A stretch of 64,000 bases of DNA from Winogradskyella echinorum (GTDB lineage: Bacteria; Bacteroidota; Bacteroidia; Flavobacteriales; Flavobacteriaceae): the NCBI RefSeq assembly GCF_014297365.1, contig NZ_JACOQD010000007.1:55222-119221 (forward strand). The letters run 5' to 3'. The notes under the pieces are model-generated. The model was not told the DNA's origin. It did no database searches and saw nothing but the letters and a program-made list of their open reading frames with translations. Shown here piece after piece: positions 1 through 6,942 of the stretch (its first letter is position 1; every line of letters starts with the position of its first letter). The translations under genes and the position numbers were made by a program.

Positions 1-117
1 CAAATGATATGAGGATGTCGTAATTCAACATTAAAATTTGCCCTAAAATACATCAAAACAAAAATATTTGGTAAGGTCTTAGCAATAAAAGCGACACAAA
101 TAGATAAAAAAAGCAAT

Positions 118-1041
118 ATGAAAAAAACTACACTTATCTTATTTATTACAATTCTGTTTCTAAATAATAGCTTAGCGCAATCCACAGCTACTTATGATAT
201 TAATTTTACTAGCGTATGGAATTCTAATGATCACGGCACATTACCTAGCAATGCACATTGGTCTGACTTAGTAGGAGCTAACCATAATAATAATGTTACA
301 TTTTTAGAAATGGGAGGTACTGCAACAACTGGTATAGAAAATGTTGCAGAGCTTGGATCTAATACAGTGTTTAATTCTGAAGTTCAAACTGCTATAAATG
401 CTGGTAATGCTGAGCAATGGTTAAGTCAATCTTTTTCACCTTTTGCTGCAATTAGCTCCGCTACCTTAAGTAACATTGTAGTTTCTGAGGATTATCCACT
501 TTTAACGCTCGTATCAATGATTGCACCTAGTCCAGATTGGATTATTGCTGTTAATGGTCTTAACTTATGGGATACAAATATGAATAAATGGAAAGAAACA
601 TTTACCGTAGATTTATTTCCTTATGATGCTGGTACTGAAGAAGGATTTGGCTACTCTGGAAATAATGCCGCTACAAATCCGAGAGGTGTTATAACAAATA
701 TTGCTGGCGCAAGCGGTTATCCATTTAATTCTGAAAAAATAGGTACATTGACCATTACATTTAAAAGTACAACACTAAGTACAGATGATATTGAAAGCAT
801 TAATGAAGTTAAAGTATTTCCTAACCCAAGCAACACAGGAATAATTACTGTTAGTAATTCTAACTTTTTAAAACAAATAGAAATTTATGATGTCTTAGGT
901 AAGCGAGTAAAACAAATATTAATTAATCCATCTAACAACGATCAACCTATTGATGTTAGTAACCTTAGAAAAGGAGTTTATATTCTTAGATTAACTGGTG
1001 AATCTGAAAGTATAACTACAAAAAAGTTAATTCTAAACTAA
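118..1041 (+). CDS. Secreted spondin-domain protein with T9SS C-terminal sorting domain
   Basis: A 307-residue exported protein. Residues 1-20 form a signal peptide (Lys-rich start, hydrophobic core, ending SLAQ). Residues about 25-220 resemble the spondin N-terminal domain: the motifs AHWSDLVGANH (about 46), MIAPSPDW (about 134) and PYDAGTE (about 167) are its typical signature blocks. Residues about 232-307 form a type A T9SS sorting domain (VKVFPNPSNTG, then EIYDVLGK, ending in KKLILN). The family is often seen in single-domain secreted bacterial proteins of unknown role; by analogy with eukaryotic spondins a binding or matrix role is possible, but that is inference. A strong hairpin terminator follows immediately and is shared with the convergent pyrD. 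Confidence 0.85.
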   Translation: MKKTTLILFITILFLNNSLAQSTATYDINFTSVWNSNDHGTLPSNAHWSDLVGANHNNNVTFLEMGGTATTGIENVAELGSNTVFNSEVQTAINAGNAEQWLSQSFSPFAAISSATLSNIVVSEDYPLLTLVSMIAPSPDWIIAVNGLNLWDTNMNKWKETFTVDLFPYDAGTEEGFGYSGNNAATNPRGVITNIAGASGYPFNSEKIGTLTITFKSTTLSTDDIESINEVKVFPNPSNTGIITVSNSNFLKQIEIYDVLGKRVKQILINPSNNDQPIDVSNLRKGVYILRLTGESESITTKKLILN

Positions 1042-1065
1042 GAGTAACAACAATGTTAAAATATA

Positions 1066-1094
1066 TAAAAAAGCGCATTTAATGCGCTTTTTTT
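1066..1094. terminator. Bidirectional hairpin terminator between spondin gene and pyrD
   Basis: AAAAAAGCGCATT and AATGCGCTTTTTT are inverted copies with almost no loop, with an A-run on one side and a T-run on the other, so the hairpin can end transcripts from both directions. It overlaps the stop codon of pyrD on the minus strand. Confidence 0.8.
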
Positions 1095-2101
1095 AATAAT
1101 GCTTTATTGATATCCTTAATGAGTTTTGGCCCTTCATAAATAAAGCCAGTATACAGCTGAACTAAATCTGCACCAGCCTCTAATTTTTCTAAAGCATCTT
1201 TCGCAGAATGTATGCCTCCTACTCCAATTATAGGAAATGCTTTATTACTTTTTTCAGCCAAAAACCGAATTACCTCAGTAGAACGATTGGTTAAGGGTTT
1301 ACCACTTAATCCTCCCATTTCAGTTTTGTTATTACTTTTTAATCCTTCTCTAGATATGGTTGTATTCGTAGAAATAACTCCATCAATTTTTGTAGTTGAA
1401 ACAATATCTATAATATCTATTAATTGCTCATCCGTTAAATCTGGGGCAATTTTTAAAAGTATAGGTTTAGTCTTTGGTTTTTGAAAATTTAAAACCTGTA
1501 AGGCTTTTAAAAGTTGGGTTAAAGGTTCCTTATCTTGTAATGCTCTTAAGTTTGGAGTATTTGGCGAACTCACATTTACCACAAAATAATCTACATAATC
1601 AAAAAGTGCATTAAAACAGATTTCGTAATCATTAACAGCATTTTCGTTTGGCGTCACTTTATTCTTACCGATATTTCCACCGATTAAAACTCCTTTGTTT
1701 TTCTTTAATCTTTCTACTGCTTTCTCTACTCCACCATTATTAAAACCCATTCGGTTTATTATAGCCGAATCTTCCTTAAGTCTAAACAAACGATTTTTAG
1801 GGTTGCCATCTTGTGGCTTTGGTGTTAACGTTCCTATTTCTACAAAACCAAAACCAAAATTAGAAAGCTCATTATACAACTTTGCATCTTTGTCAAAGCC
1901 TGCTGCTAAACCAACAGGATTCTTAAATTTTAAACCAAATAATTCACGCTCCAACCTTTTATCTTCAACCAGATATAAGCTTTTAAATAAGCTTTTCATA
2001 CCAGGGAATTTTGATAATGTTCTAATTAATGAAAAGGTGAAATGATGAATTTTTTCTGGGTCGAAACAAAAAAGTAATGGTCTAATTAATGCTTTGTACA
2101 T
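1079..2101 (-). CDS. pyrD: Dihydroorotate dehydrogenase (quinone), class 2
   Basis: Oxidises dihydroorotate to orotate in pyrimidine synthesis, passing electrons through FMN to membrane quinone. The N-terminal segment ([20 protein letters not shown]) is the membrane-associating helix of class 2 enzymes. The FMN barrel shows [25 protein letters not shown] and [12 protein letters not shown], where the Ser is the class 2 catalytic base, then GLSGKPL and GVGGIHS. An upstream in-frame start would add 14 residues ([14 protein letters not shown]) that do not belong to the family and would fall across the promoter region, so the downstream ATG giving 340 residues is preferred. A TAnnTTTG box lies just upstream. 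Confidence 0.95.
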   Translation of the reverse strand: MYKALIRPLLFCFDPEKIHHFTFSLIRTLSKFPGMKSLFKSLYLVEDKRLERELFGLKFKNPVGLAAGFDKDAKLYNELSNFGFGFVEIGTLTPKPQDGNPKNRLFRLKEDSAIINRMGFNNGGVEKAVERLKKNKGVLIGGNIGKNKVTPNENAVNDYEICFNALFDYVDYFVVNVSSPNTPNLRALQDKEPLTQLLKALQVLNFQKPKTKPILLKIAPDLTDEQLIDIIDIVSTTKIDGVISTNTTISREGLKSNNKTEMGGLSGKPLTNRSTEVIRFLAEKSNKAFPIIGVGGIHSAKDALEKLEAGADLVQLYTGFIYEGPKLIKDINKALLKKAH

Positions 2102-2119
2102 GAGATGAGTTTTGCAGTG

Positions 2120-2127
2120 CAAAAATA
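2120..2127 (-). promoter_or_regulatory. pyrD: Probable pyrD -7 promoter box
   Basis: Read on the minus strand this is TATTTTTG, an exact match to the Bacteroidota -7 consensus TAnnTTTG, about 19 bases upstream of the preferred pyrD ATG. No convincing -33 TTTG at ideal spacing was seen. Confidence 0.5.
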
Positions 2128-2166
2128 AGCCAAATACAATCAAAATAAAAGAAACACAACTGAGAC

Positions 2167-2197
2167 TTGCGCTTTAAAAAAGCGTTGGTTATTTTTG
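2167..2197 (+). promoter_or_regulatory. pepT: Probable pepT promoter
   Basis: TTG at 2167-2169 and TATTTTTG at 2190-2197 are separated by 20 bases, matching the flavobacterial arrangement TTG-N17-23-TAnnTTTG. The pepT ATG follows 20 bases later. Confidence 0.55.
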
Positions 2198-2216
2198 AGT
2201 ATATTCAAAAAAAATC

Positions 2217-3455
2217 ATGATAGAGAAACAACATATTATAGACCGATTTATAAGCTACGTAACTATAGATACAGAATCTGACCCAAATTCTGAAACCACT
2301 CCTAGCACAGTTAAACAATGGGATTTAGCCAATAAATTAGTAGAAGAACTAAAAGCCATTGGTCTTAGTGATGTTACTATAGATGACAATGCTTACATTA
2401 TGGCAACATTACCAAGTAATGTAGAACATGCTGTACCAACTATTGGGTTTATCTCTCATTTTGATACCTCACCAGATTTTACTGGAGCCAATATAAAACC
2501 TCAAATTGTAGAAGATTATGATGGTAAAGACATTATGCTTAATGCAGAGCAAAATATAGTATTATCACCAGATTACTTTGAAGATTTACTACAATACAAA
2601 GGTCAAACTCTAATTACTACAGATGGTACAACACTTTTAGGAGCTGATGACAAAGCCGGAATAACAGAAATAGTTTCGGCAATGGAATATCTTATCAATC
2701 ATCCCGAAATAAAACATGGCACTATAAAGGTTGGTTTTACTCCAGACGAAGAAATTGGAAGAGGTGCACATAAATTTGATGTAGAAAAATTTGGTGCAGA
2801 CTGGGCTTATACCATGGATGGAAGCCAAATTGGCGAACTAGAGTACGAAAACTTTAATGCTGCAGGAGCTGTAATTAAAGCCAAAGGCAAAATTGTACAT
2901 CCTGGTTATGCTAAAGGGAAAATGGTAAATTCTATGTACTATGCCTCTGAGTTTATAAATGCATTACCACGATTAGAAACACCAGAACATACAGAAGGCT
3001 ATCAAGGTTTTTTTCATTTGCATAATATCTCTGGTAAAGTAGAAGAAACAACACTACAATACATTATTAGAGACCACGATAAAGACAAGTTTGAAGCTCG
3101 AAAAGCGTTAATGAAAAAAATAGTTCTAGACCTCAATACTAAGTTTGAAGCTGAAGTTTTTGAAATAGAGATTAAAGACCAATACTTTAACATGAAAGAA
3201 AAGTTAGAACCTGTAATGCACATTGTAGATATTGCTGAAGAAGCTATGAAAGCATTAGACATAAAACCACTTATTAAACCTATCAGAGGCGGTACAGATG
3301 GTTCTCAACTCTCGTATATGGGTTTACCTTGTCCAAATATTTTTGCAGGAGGACACAATTTTCATGGACGCTATGAGTATGTGCCTGTAGAAAGTATGCA
3401 AAAAGCTGTAGAAGTTATATGTAAGATTGCTGAATTGACAGCTTCTAAAGCTTAA
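2217..3455 (+). CDS. pepT: Peptidase T (tripeptide aminopeptidase, M20B)
   Basis: A cytosolic di-zinc aminopeptidase that removes N-terminal residues from tripeptides. The 412-residue length is usual for PepT. Metal and catalytic motifs appear in order: HFDTSPD (first His and catalytic Asp, about residue 81), [11 protein letters not shown] (bridging Asp, about 142), [11 protein letters not shown] (general-base Glu pair, about 176), [13 protein letters not shown] (Asp, about 197) and [13 protein letters not shown] (last His, about 381). The lid domain lies between residues about 210 and 320. It is monocistronic, divergent from pyrD. Confidence 0.95.
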   Translation: MIEKQHIIDRFISYVTIDTESDPNSETTPSTVKQWDLANKLVEELKAIGLSDVTIDDNAYIMATLPSNVEHAVPTIGFISHFDTSPDFTGANIKPQIVEDYDGKDIMLNAEQNIVLSPDYFEDLLQYKGQTLITTDGTTLLGADDKAGITEIVSAMEYLINHPEIKHGTIKVGFTPDEEIGRGAHKFDVEKFGADWAYTMDGSQIGELEYENFNAAGAVIKAKGKIVHPGYAKGKMVNSMYYASEFINALPRLETPEHTEGYQGFFHLHNISGKVEETTLQYIIRDHDKDKFEARKALMKKIVLDLNTKFEAEVFEIEIKDQYFNMKEKLEPVMHIVDIAEEAMKALDIKPLIKPIRGGTDGSQLSYMGLPCPNIFAGGHNFHGRYEYVPVESMQKAVEVICKIAELTASKA

Positions 3456-3529
3456 ATAAAGTTTAATTGTTTTTTTGAAAAAGTGCATATTAACGCCTTT
3501 AAGAATAGTTATGTACCAATCTTATAGAA

Positions 3530-3596
3530 AGTGTATAATAACTTATTAATATGTTGGTATATCTGTACTTTTTTGGCTATGTTTATATATACTAAC
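3530..3596 (+). repeat. Possible degenerate left-boundary cassette site
   Basis: AGTGTATAATAA at 3530-3541 and TTTATATATACT at 3582-3593 form an imperfect inverted repeat, and the right arm is followed by AACGTT, the same join seen at the ends of the other sites. The left arm shares GTGTATAAT with the well-formed sites downstream. The central hairpin of those sites is missing, so this may be a decayed site, an array attachment point, or chance. Confidence 0.3.
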
Positions 3597-3624
3597 GTTG
3601 CCAGTAATTTAAGAAACCCTCGAA

Positions 3625-4263
3625 ATGAAAGAACAAATCGAACGCATAAAAGCAAAATTTGACCAATTAAAACAGTTGGATAAGGATTTTGAAGTGTTCG
3701 GTTCTGAAAAGCATAAATACTTGTTTAATCCAACAAAATCGGAAAAAGAATTAATTGCTTTTGAGGAAAATAACAGCATAAAATTACCAGTGGAGTATAA
3801 AGAATTTTTAATGGAAATCGGAAATGGTGGAGCTGGACCGTATTACGGATTGGAGCCGATTGAAAATGGACTTTTTGCTGACCTAGATTATAAAGATAAA
3901 AGTGACCTAAATGACTTATCTAAACCTTTTCCTCATTCCGAACATTGGAATCTGGATTTCGGAAAAGTAACTGACGAAAACGAAGACGAATATTTTAAGC
4001 AAAAAGACGAAGAATATTATCAAAATAAATGGGCAAACGGACTTTTGAGAGTTTCGAATTTTGGTTGCGGAGTTTCAATGAATTTAGTTGTTAACGGAAA
4101 AGAATACGGAAATTTATGGGTTGATGACAGATGTAACGAACAAGGAATTTATCCTAATCCTTACATCGAAAATCGAGATAGAATAACGTTTCTCGATTGG
4201 TATGAACATTGGATTGACAATGAACTGAAAGAAAAAACTACTGGCAACACCGTGTATAATTAA
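3625..4263 (+). CDS. SMI1/KNR4 family protein (cassette 1)
   Basis: A soluble 212-residue protein. From residue about 30 it follows the SMI1/KNR4 fold pattern: ELIAFEENNSIKLPVEYKEFL (a helix followed by the LP-Y-F-L signature), then EIGNGGAGPYYGLEPI, and later FGCGVSMNLVVNG and GNLWVDDR before the FLDWYEHWID closing helix. In bacteria this superfamily often serves as immunity proteins for contact-dependent toxins; no toxin gene is adjacent, so any such role here is inference. The last codons and the stop lie inside the following structured repeat, so the C-terminal residues TGNTVYN are encoded by the cassette end. Confidence 0.8.
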   Translation: MKEQIERIKAKFDQLKQLDKDFEVFGSEKHKYLFNPTKSEKELIAFEENNSIKLPVEYKEFLMEIGNGGAGPYYGLEPIENGLFADLDYKDKSDLNDLSKPFPHSEHWNLDFGKVTDENEDEYFKQKDEEYYQNKWANGLLRVSNFGCGVSMNLVVNGKEYGNLWVDDRCNEQGIYPNPYIENRDRITFLDWYEHWIDNELKEKTTGNTVYN

Positions 4264-4371
4264 TTGCTTGGGTCACTGCCGACTTACGAAAATTCCGCTG
4301 GAATTTTCTATCTGTGATTTGTTTGCTAAATTAGTTGCTTAAACACGCAACTAACCATACACAACAACGTT
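4239..4371 (+). repeat. Structured cassette repeat, site A
   Basis: Core 4249-4368 (120 bp). Outer arms are GTGTATAATTAATTGC at 4252 and GCAACTAACCATACAC at 4347, complementary except at three positions. The centre holds a 9-bp hairpin, GAAAATTCC-GCT-GGAATTTTC (4287-4307), and the right half holds TAGTTGC-8 nt-GCAACTA. The 5' flank TACTGGCAAC pairs with the start of cassette 1, and the 3' end abuts GTTATCTCTA, the start of cassette 2. Spacers of 3 and 6 bases between the boxes and arms are unequal, giving unpaired bases on one strand. Confidence 0.75.
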
Positions 4372-4381
4372 ATCTCTAATT

Positions 4382-5032
4382 ATGAAAAAAAACATCGGAA
4401 AATTAATTTTATTATTTGCTCTGATTTTTAGTCAATACAATTTCAGTCAAAATTCCGATGAAATAAAAACTTTTGAAACTCAAGATGGAAAAACGATTAA
4501 ATTACTACCGAACAATAGAGTTTTATTTGAAGTAAGCGAAAAAATAAGTTATCCAGATAGCACAAATGTAATAAGAACAACAAATGACGGAAAAAAAATA
4601 TGCGGACTTCGAATTTCGTACTTACTTCACCAGAGTTATGGTTTTTATAGATATGACGGACAGAATATAGTCTTAACATTTCAGGATGAGAATCCTATCG
4701 AAAAAATAGATATAAACACTACGGACACAAAAATAAATGAACAACAAACTCTTGTTAGAGTAAAAAAAGAATTCGATACATTTTTTGACTTAAAAGTATA
4801 TCAAGAAGATAAAGAACTATGCAATATTCTTTCTTTTGGAGAGAGTTGCAATTTTACAATTGAAGATACCAAAAAACCTTTGGTATTGGATTATAATGGC
4901 AATCTGAAAACTATCAAATTAAATTTGGATAAAGAAATAGAAATAATTGTTTCAATAAACGATTTAAAAGGCAACAACCAAATTAAAAACGAAAGTTTAG
5001 TTTATAATATTAGCGAATTGATTGAAAAATAA
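4382..5032 (+). CDS. Hypothetical secreted protein (cassette 2)
   Basis: 216 residues with an N-terminal signal peptide (MKKNIGKLILLFALIFSQYNFSQ), so probably periplasmic or outer-membrane directed. The mature part is mostly predicted beta-strand with charged turns: an N-terminal KTFETQDGKTIKLLPNNRVLFEV segment, a middle part with two Cys (about residues 77 and 141), and a C-terminal segment rich in Lys, Ile and Leu. I do not recognise a family and no catalytic motif stands out. Its ATG begins only 14 bases into the cassette and its stop is directly followed by the cassette end, so it nearly fills its unit. Confidence 0.65.
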   Translation: MKKNIGKLILLFALIFSQYNFSQNSDEIKTFETQDGKTIKLLPNNRVLFEVSEKISYPDSTNVIRTTNDGKKICGLRISYLLHQSYGFYRYDGQNIVLTFQDENPIEKIDINTTDTKINEQQTLVRVKKEFDTFFDLKVYQEDKELCNILSFGESCNFTIEDTKKPLVLDYNGNLKTIKLNLDKEIEIIVSINDLKGNNQIKNESLVYNISELIEK

Positions 5033-5033
5033 C

Positions 5034-5164
5034 TAGAGATAACAATGTGTATAATTCATTGCTAGTTATAGCGTACTTACGAAAATCCTCGCGGATTTTC
5101 TATACGGTTTGTATTTGCTAAATTAGGTGCTTAAACAACGCAACTAATCTTATACAAAACCGTT
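5034..5164 (+). repeat. Structured cassette repeat, site B
   Basis: Core 5044-5161 (118 bp). The left arm contains GTGTATAATTCATTGC and the right arm GCAACTAATCTTATAC. The central hairpin GAAAATCC-TCGC-GGATTTTC (5081-5100) differs from site A on both strands, so pairing is kept. The 5' flank TAGAGATAAC is the exact reverse complement of the first 10 bases of cassette 2, and the 3' end joins GTTGTGTGCA, the start of cassette 3. Confidence 0.75.
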
Positions 5165-5185
5165 GTGTGCAATTAAAATAAACAG

Positions 5186-5626
5186 ATGTACGAGAAATTA
5201 ACATATAGTGGAAATGAATGCAATAACTATTTGTATTTCTCTTTTGATGCCGAATATTTCGACACCAAAAAAATAACGGAGGAATTAAATATTGAGCCAA
5301 CTTCTGTTATGATGAAAAAAGAGCCTGTTCCAAAATCAACCGCTTGGAAATATCAAATTGATGCAGGAAACGAAATTGATTTGGAAAATTATCTTGAAAA
5401 ACTGATTGATATAATTGAGCCCAAAATAGAAATCATAAACCGACTGAAAGAGAAATATAATTTAACAACCAGAATACAATTTGTAATCGACATTGATATA
5501 AATCCAGAATCTTCTACGCCATATTTCGGACTGAATAAAAGAACGATTGAGTTTTTAGCCAAAACTGGAACTGAAGTAGACTTTGACCTTTACAAAGCCG
5601 ACACAATTGGATTATTAAACAACTAA
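5186..5626 (+). CDS. DUF4279-like protein (cassette 3, first gene)
   Basis: A cytosolic 146-residue protein with no signal peptide. The pattern of an N-terminal beta-strand (NYLYFSFDAEYFDTKKITEELNIEPT), a Trp-containing strand (TAWKYQIDAG), a helix around LEKLIDIIEPKIEIINRLKEK and a final strand-turn-helix (FVIDIDINPESSTPYFGLNKRTI) fits the DUF4279 family, which is found across bacteria often as isolated small genes. Function is unknown; genomic settings elsewhere suggest immunity-like roles, which is inference. The next small ORF begins 1 base after its stop, so the two are probably cotranscribed. Confidence 0.6.
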   Translation: MYEKLTYSGNECNNYLYFSFDAEYFDTKKITEELNIEPTSVMMKKEPVPKSTAWKYQIDAGNEIDLENYLEKLIDIIEPKIEIINRLKEKYNLTTRIQFVIDIDINPESSTPYFGLNKRTIEFLAKTGTEVDFDLYKADTIGLLNN

Positions 5627-5627
5627 T

Positions 5628-5861
5628 ATGGAAATAGAAAAGAATGAATTAATAACCAAAAAAGTAGGTTACGAAGCAATGTTATATTGCATAAAAGCAT
5701 ATTGGGAAAATAGTGGTTCAAATGATTTGACAGATATTTTGAGTGGTGGAGAATATTGGAAAGGTACTGATGAACCTGCTGATTCGGCATTTTGGGAATA
5801 TTGGACAGAAGCAATTGAGAAAGTGAAATCTGATGGACCAATGATTAAGGAATTAAAATAG
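5628..5861 (+). CDS. Small hypothetical protein (cassette 3, second gene)
   Basis: 77 residues, acidic and soluble, with no signal peptide or membrane segment. The sequence is a predicted mostly helical protein: helix about 5-28 (KNELITKKVGYEAMLYCIKAYW), the loop GSNDLTDILSGGEYW, then WEYWTEAIEKVKSD. It resembles small helical proteins found near toxin and immunity genes, but I recognise no family. The antisense frame here also has an open stretch, but the sense frame has the tight coupling to the preceding gene and ends just before the cassette terminus. Confidence 0.6.
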   Translation: MEIEKNELITKKVGYEAMLYCIKAYWENSGSNDLTDILSGGEYWKGTDEPADSAFWEYWTEAIEKVKSDGPMIKELK

Positions 5862-5871
5862 AAATAAAAAC

Positions 5872-6001
5872 TGCACACAACAATGGCTATAAGTAATTGC
5901 TTGTTCTCGCCTGCTTTGGAAATTCCGTAGGAATTTACAACTCGGTGTTTACTTGCTAAGTTAAGTGCTAAACCACGCAACTACTCATAGCCGAGACCGC
6001 T
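5872..6001 (+). repeat. Structured cassette repeat, site C
   Basis: Core 5882-5998 (117 bp). Its arms differ from sites A and B but still pair with each other: GGCTATAAGTAATTGC on the left and GCAACTACTCATAGCC on the right match at 14 of 16 positions. The central hairpin is AAATTCC-GTA-GGAATTT (5920-5936). The 5' flank TGCACACAAC is the exact reverse complement of the first bases of cassette 3. At the right edge GCT stands where sites A and B have GTT, which may mark an inactive array end. Confidence 0.7.
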
Positions 6002-6036
6002 GTCCTTTATTATTCACACTGTAGCGGAATGAAATA

Positions 6037-6100
6037 ATTATCCTACCTTTAAAGAAACTGCTAACCAATGATTAAGTTCTTTAGACACATCCGACAGCAA
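6037..6100 (+). repeat. Leader/5'-end repeat copy 1 of the DUF6090 cluster
   Basis: The stretch running from AATTATCCTACCTTTAAAG through CTAACCAATGATTAAG and TTCTTTAGACACATCCG recurs nearly identically before and into the second gene (6886-6942). From CTAACCAATG onward it also recurs at the fourth (8488-8522). It contains a possible -7 box (TACCTTTA), the start codon and the first nine codons, so promoter, leader and N-terminus are duplicated together. Confidence 0.7.
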
Positions 6101-6835
6101 CTCATTTCAGAAAACAAAACTGGAAAATATTTAAAGTATGCCATTGGAGAAATTGTACTCGTTGTTATTGGAATTTTAATTGCCTTATCGATTAATAATT
6201 GGAATGAGCAAAGAAAGGTTAGAACAAATGAACGAGAATTACTTAGTAGTATTTTAAAGGATTTAATTATAGATGAAAATAGAATAAATGAACATATTAA
6301 ATACTACCAAGATGATCAATCAATGCATTATCACATTTATCAAGATTCTCAAGGTCTTTTGAGTAATGATACAATAATTGACTTTAGCACATTACGAGCT
6401 GCGAGAATTTTTAATCTAACAATTGAAGCCAGTTATTCTAAATATATTAAGGAAATAAGTAAAAATAATATTAGAGTAAATATTGATGATTATTTCAAAC
6501 AAGAGGATAATGTAAATGATGCAATGAAAGTATTATCTGATTATAAGGAATCTAGATTAAAACTTTTTTTATCAAAATACGGTATCAATGACGCCAAAGA
6601 ATTATTTAAAAACAAACAACTAGATTATTATGACCTTAGAGAAAAAAATATTTTTTCTCATTCAAAACTAAAGGACAGATATGGTTCTGAAGAGTTAGAA
6701 CAATTACTGTTCGATTTAGGTATAAAAACATCTTGGGCATTATCTGCACTTAAAGGTGTTTTAGAGGCAAACAAAGAACTTCAATTAGACTTAAAAAACG
6801 AATTGAGCGGAAAAAATGTAAGCGTTGAAAAATAA
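6068..6835 (+). CDS. DUF6090-type membrane protein, paralogue 1
   Basis: 255 residues. The N-terminal block MIKFFRHIRQQLISENKTGK followed by YLKYAIGEIVLVVIGILIALSINNWNE is the hallmark of this flavobacterial family: a basic amphipathic start, one transmembrane helix (about 25-43) and an SINNWNE boundary. The remaining 200 residues are charged, predicted largely alpha-helical, and not alike among the four neighbours. No enzyme motif is visible and the function is unknown; a single-pass anchored helical domain is what the sequence shows. A TACCTTTA element, close to the -7 consensus, precedes it at 6050-6057. Confidence 0.75.
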   Translation: MIKFFRHIRQQLISENKTGKYLKYAIGEIVLVVIGILIALSINNWNEQRKVRTNERELLSSILKDLIIDENRINEHIKYYQDDQSMHYHIYQDSQGLLSNDTIIDFSTLRAARIFNLTIEASYSKYIKEISKNNIRVNIDDYFKQEDNVNDAMKVLSDYKESRLKLFLSKYGINDAKELFKNKQLDYYDLREKNIFSHSKLKDRYGSEELEQLLFDLGIKTSWALSALKGVLEANKELQLDLKNELSGKNVSVEK

Positions 6836-6885
6836 CGAAAACACAACAAGACTTGTGATTTATTATCCAGAACTTTAGTTAATAA

Positions 6886-6942
6886 ATTATCCTACCTTTA
6901 AAGAAACCGCTAACCAATGATTAAGTTCTTTAGACACATCCG
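6886..6942 (+). repeat. Leader/5'-end repeat copy 2 of the DUF6090 cluster
   Basis: Second copy of the promoter-leader-start module described for the first gene, again with TACCTTTA (6892-6899) and CTAACCAATGATTAAG. Beyond the ATG this copy stays nearly identical to the fourth gene for roughly 100 bases, closer than to the first gene. Confidence 0.7.

Larger units (their letters stand above)
3530..5998 (+). mobile_element. Integron-like gene cassette array (three cassettes, no recombinase)
   Basis: Three units of 772, 793 and 837 bp begin at 3597, 4369 and 5162. Each consists of a short leader, one or two plus-strand genes, and a 117-120 bp structured repeat. The first 10 bases of each unit (GTTGCCAGTA, GTTATCTCTA, GTTGTGTGCA) are the exact reverse complement of the 10 bases before that unit's own repeat. 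This is what is expected if a unit circularises and its repeat folds into one long hairpin. In layout it matches integron cassettes with attC sites and resembles integrase-less arrays, but the boxes keep only AAC/GTT of the integron consensus. No recombinase gene is in the window. Confidence 0.65.

Noticed and set aside
1695..2045. Plus-strand open frame of 116 codons
   Set aside because: Antisense to pyrD, which has strong family motifs; no independent signal or conserved pattern.
4239..4371. Site A as a riboswitch or ordinary terminator
   Set aside because: No U-run follows, copies sit after unrelated genes, and the cassette-specific end pairing is not explained by a transcript-level role.
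5669..5980. Minus-strand open frame of 103 codons in cassette 3
   Set aside because: Overlaps the sense ORF coupled to DUF4279 and extends into site C; no recognisable signature.
3597..5998. Array as a canonical class of integron
   Set aside because: The boxes next to AAC and GTT do not fit RYYYAAC/GTTRRRY and no integrase is in the window, so only an integron-like label is justified.
4239..6001. Sites A-C as a CRISPR array
   Set aside because: Units are 117-120 bp, diverged and palindromic, and the intervening DNA is 650-720 bp of coding sequence, not short spacers.
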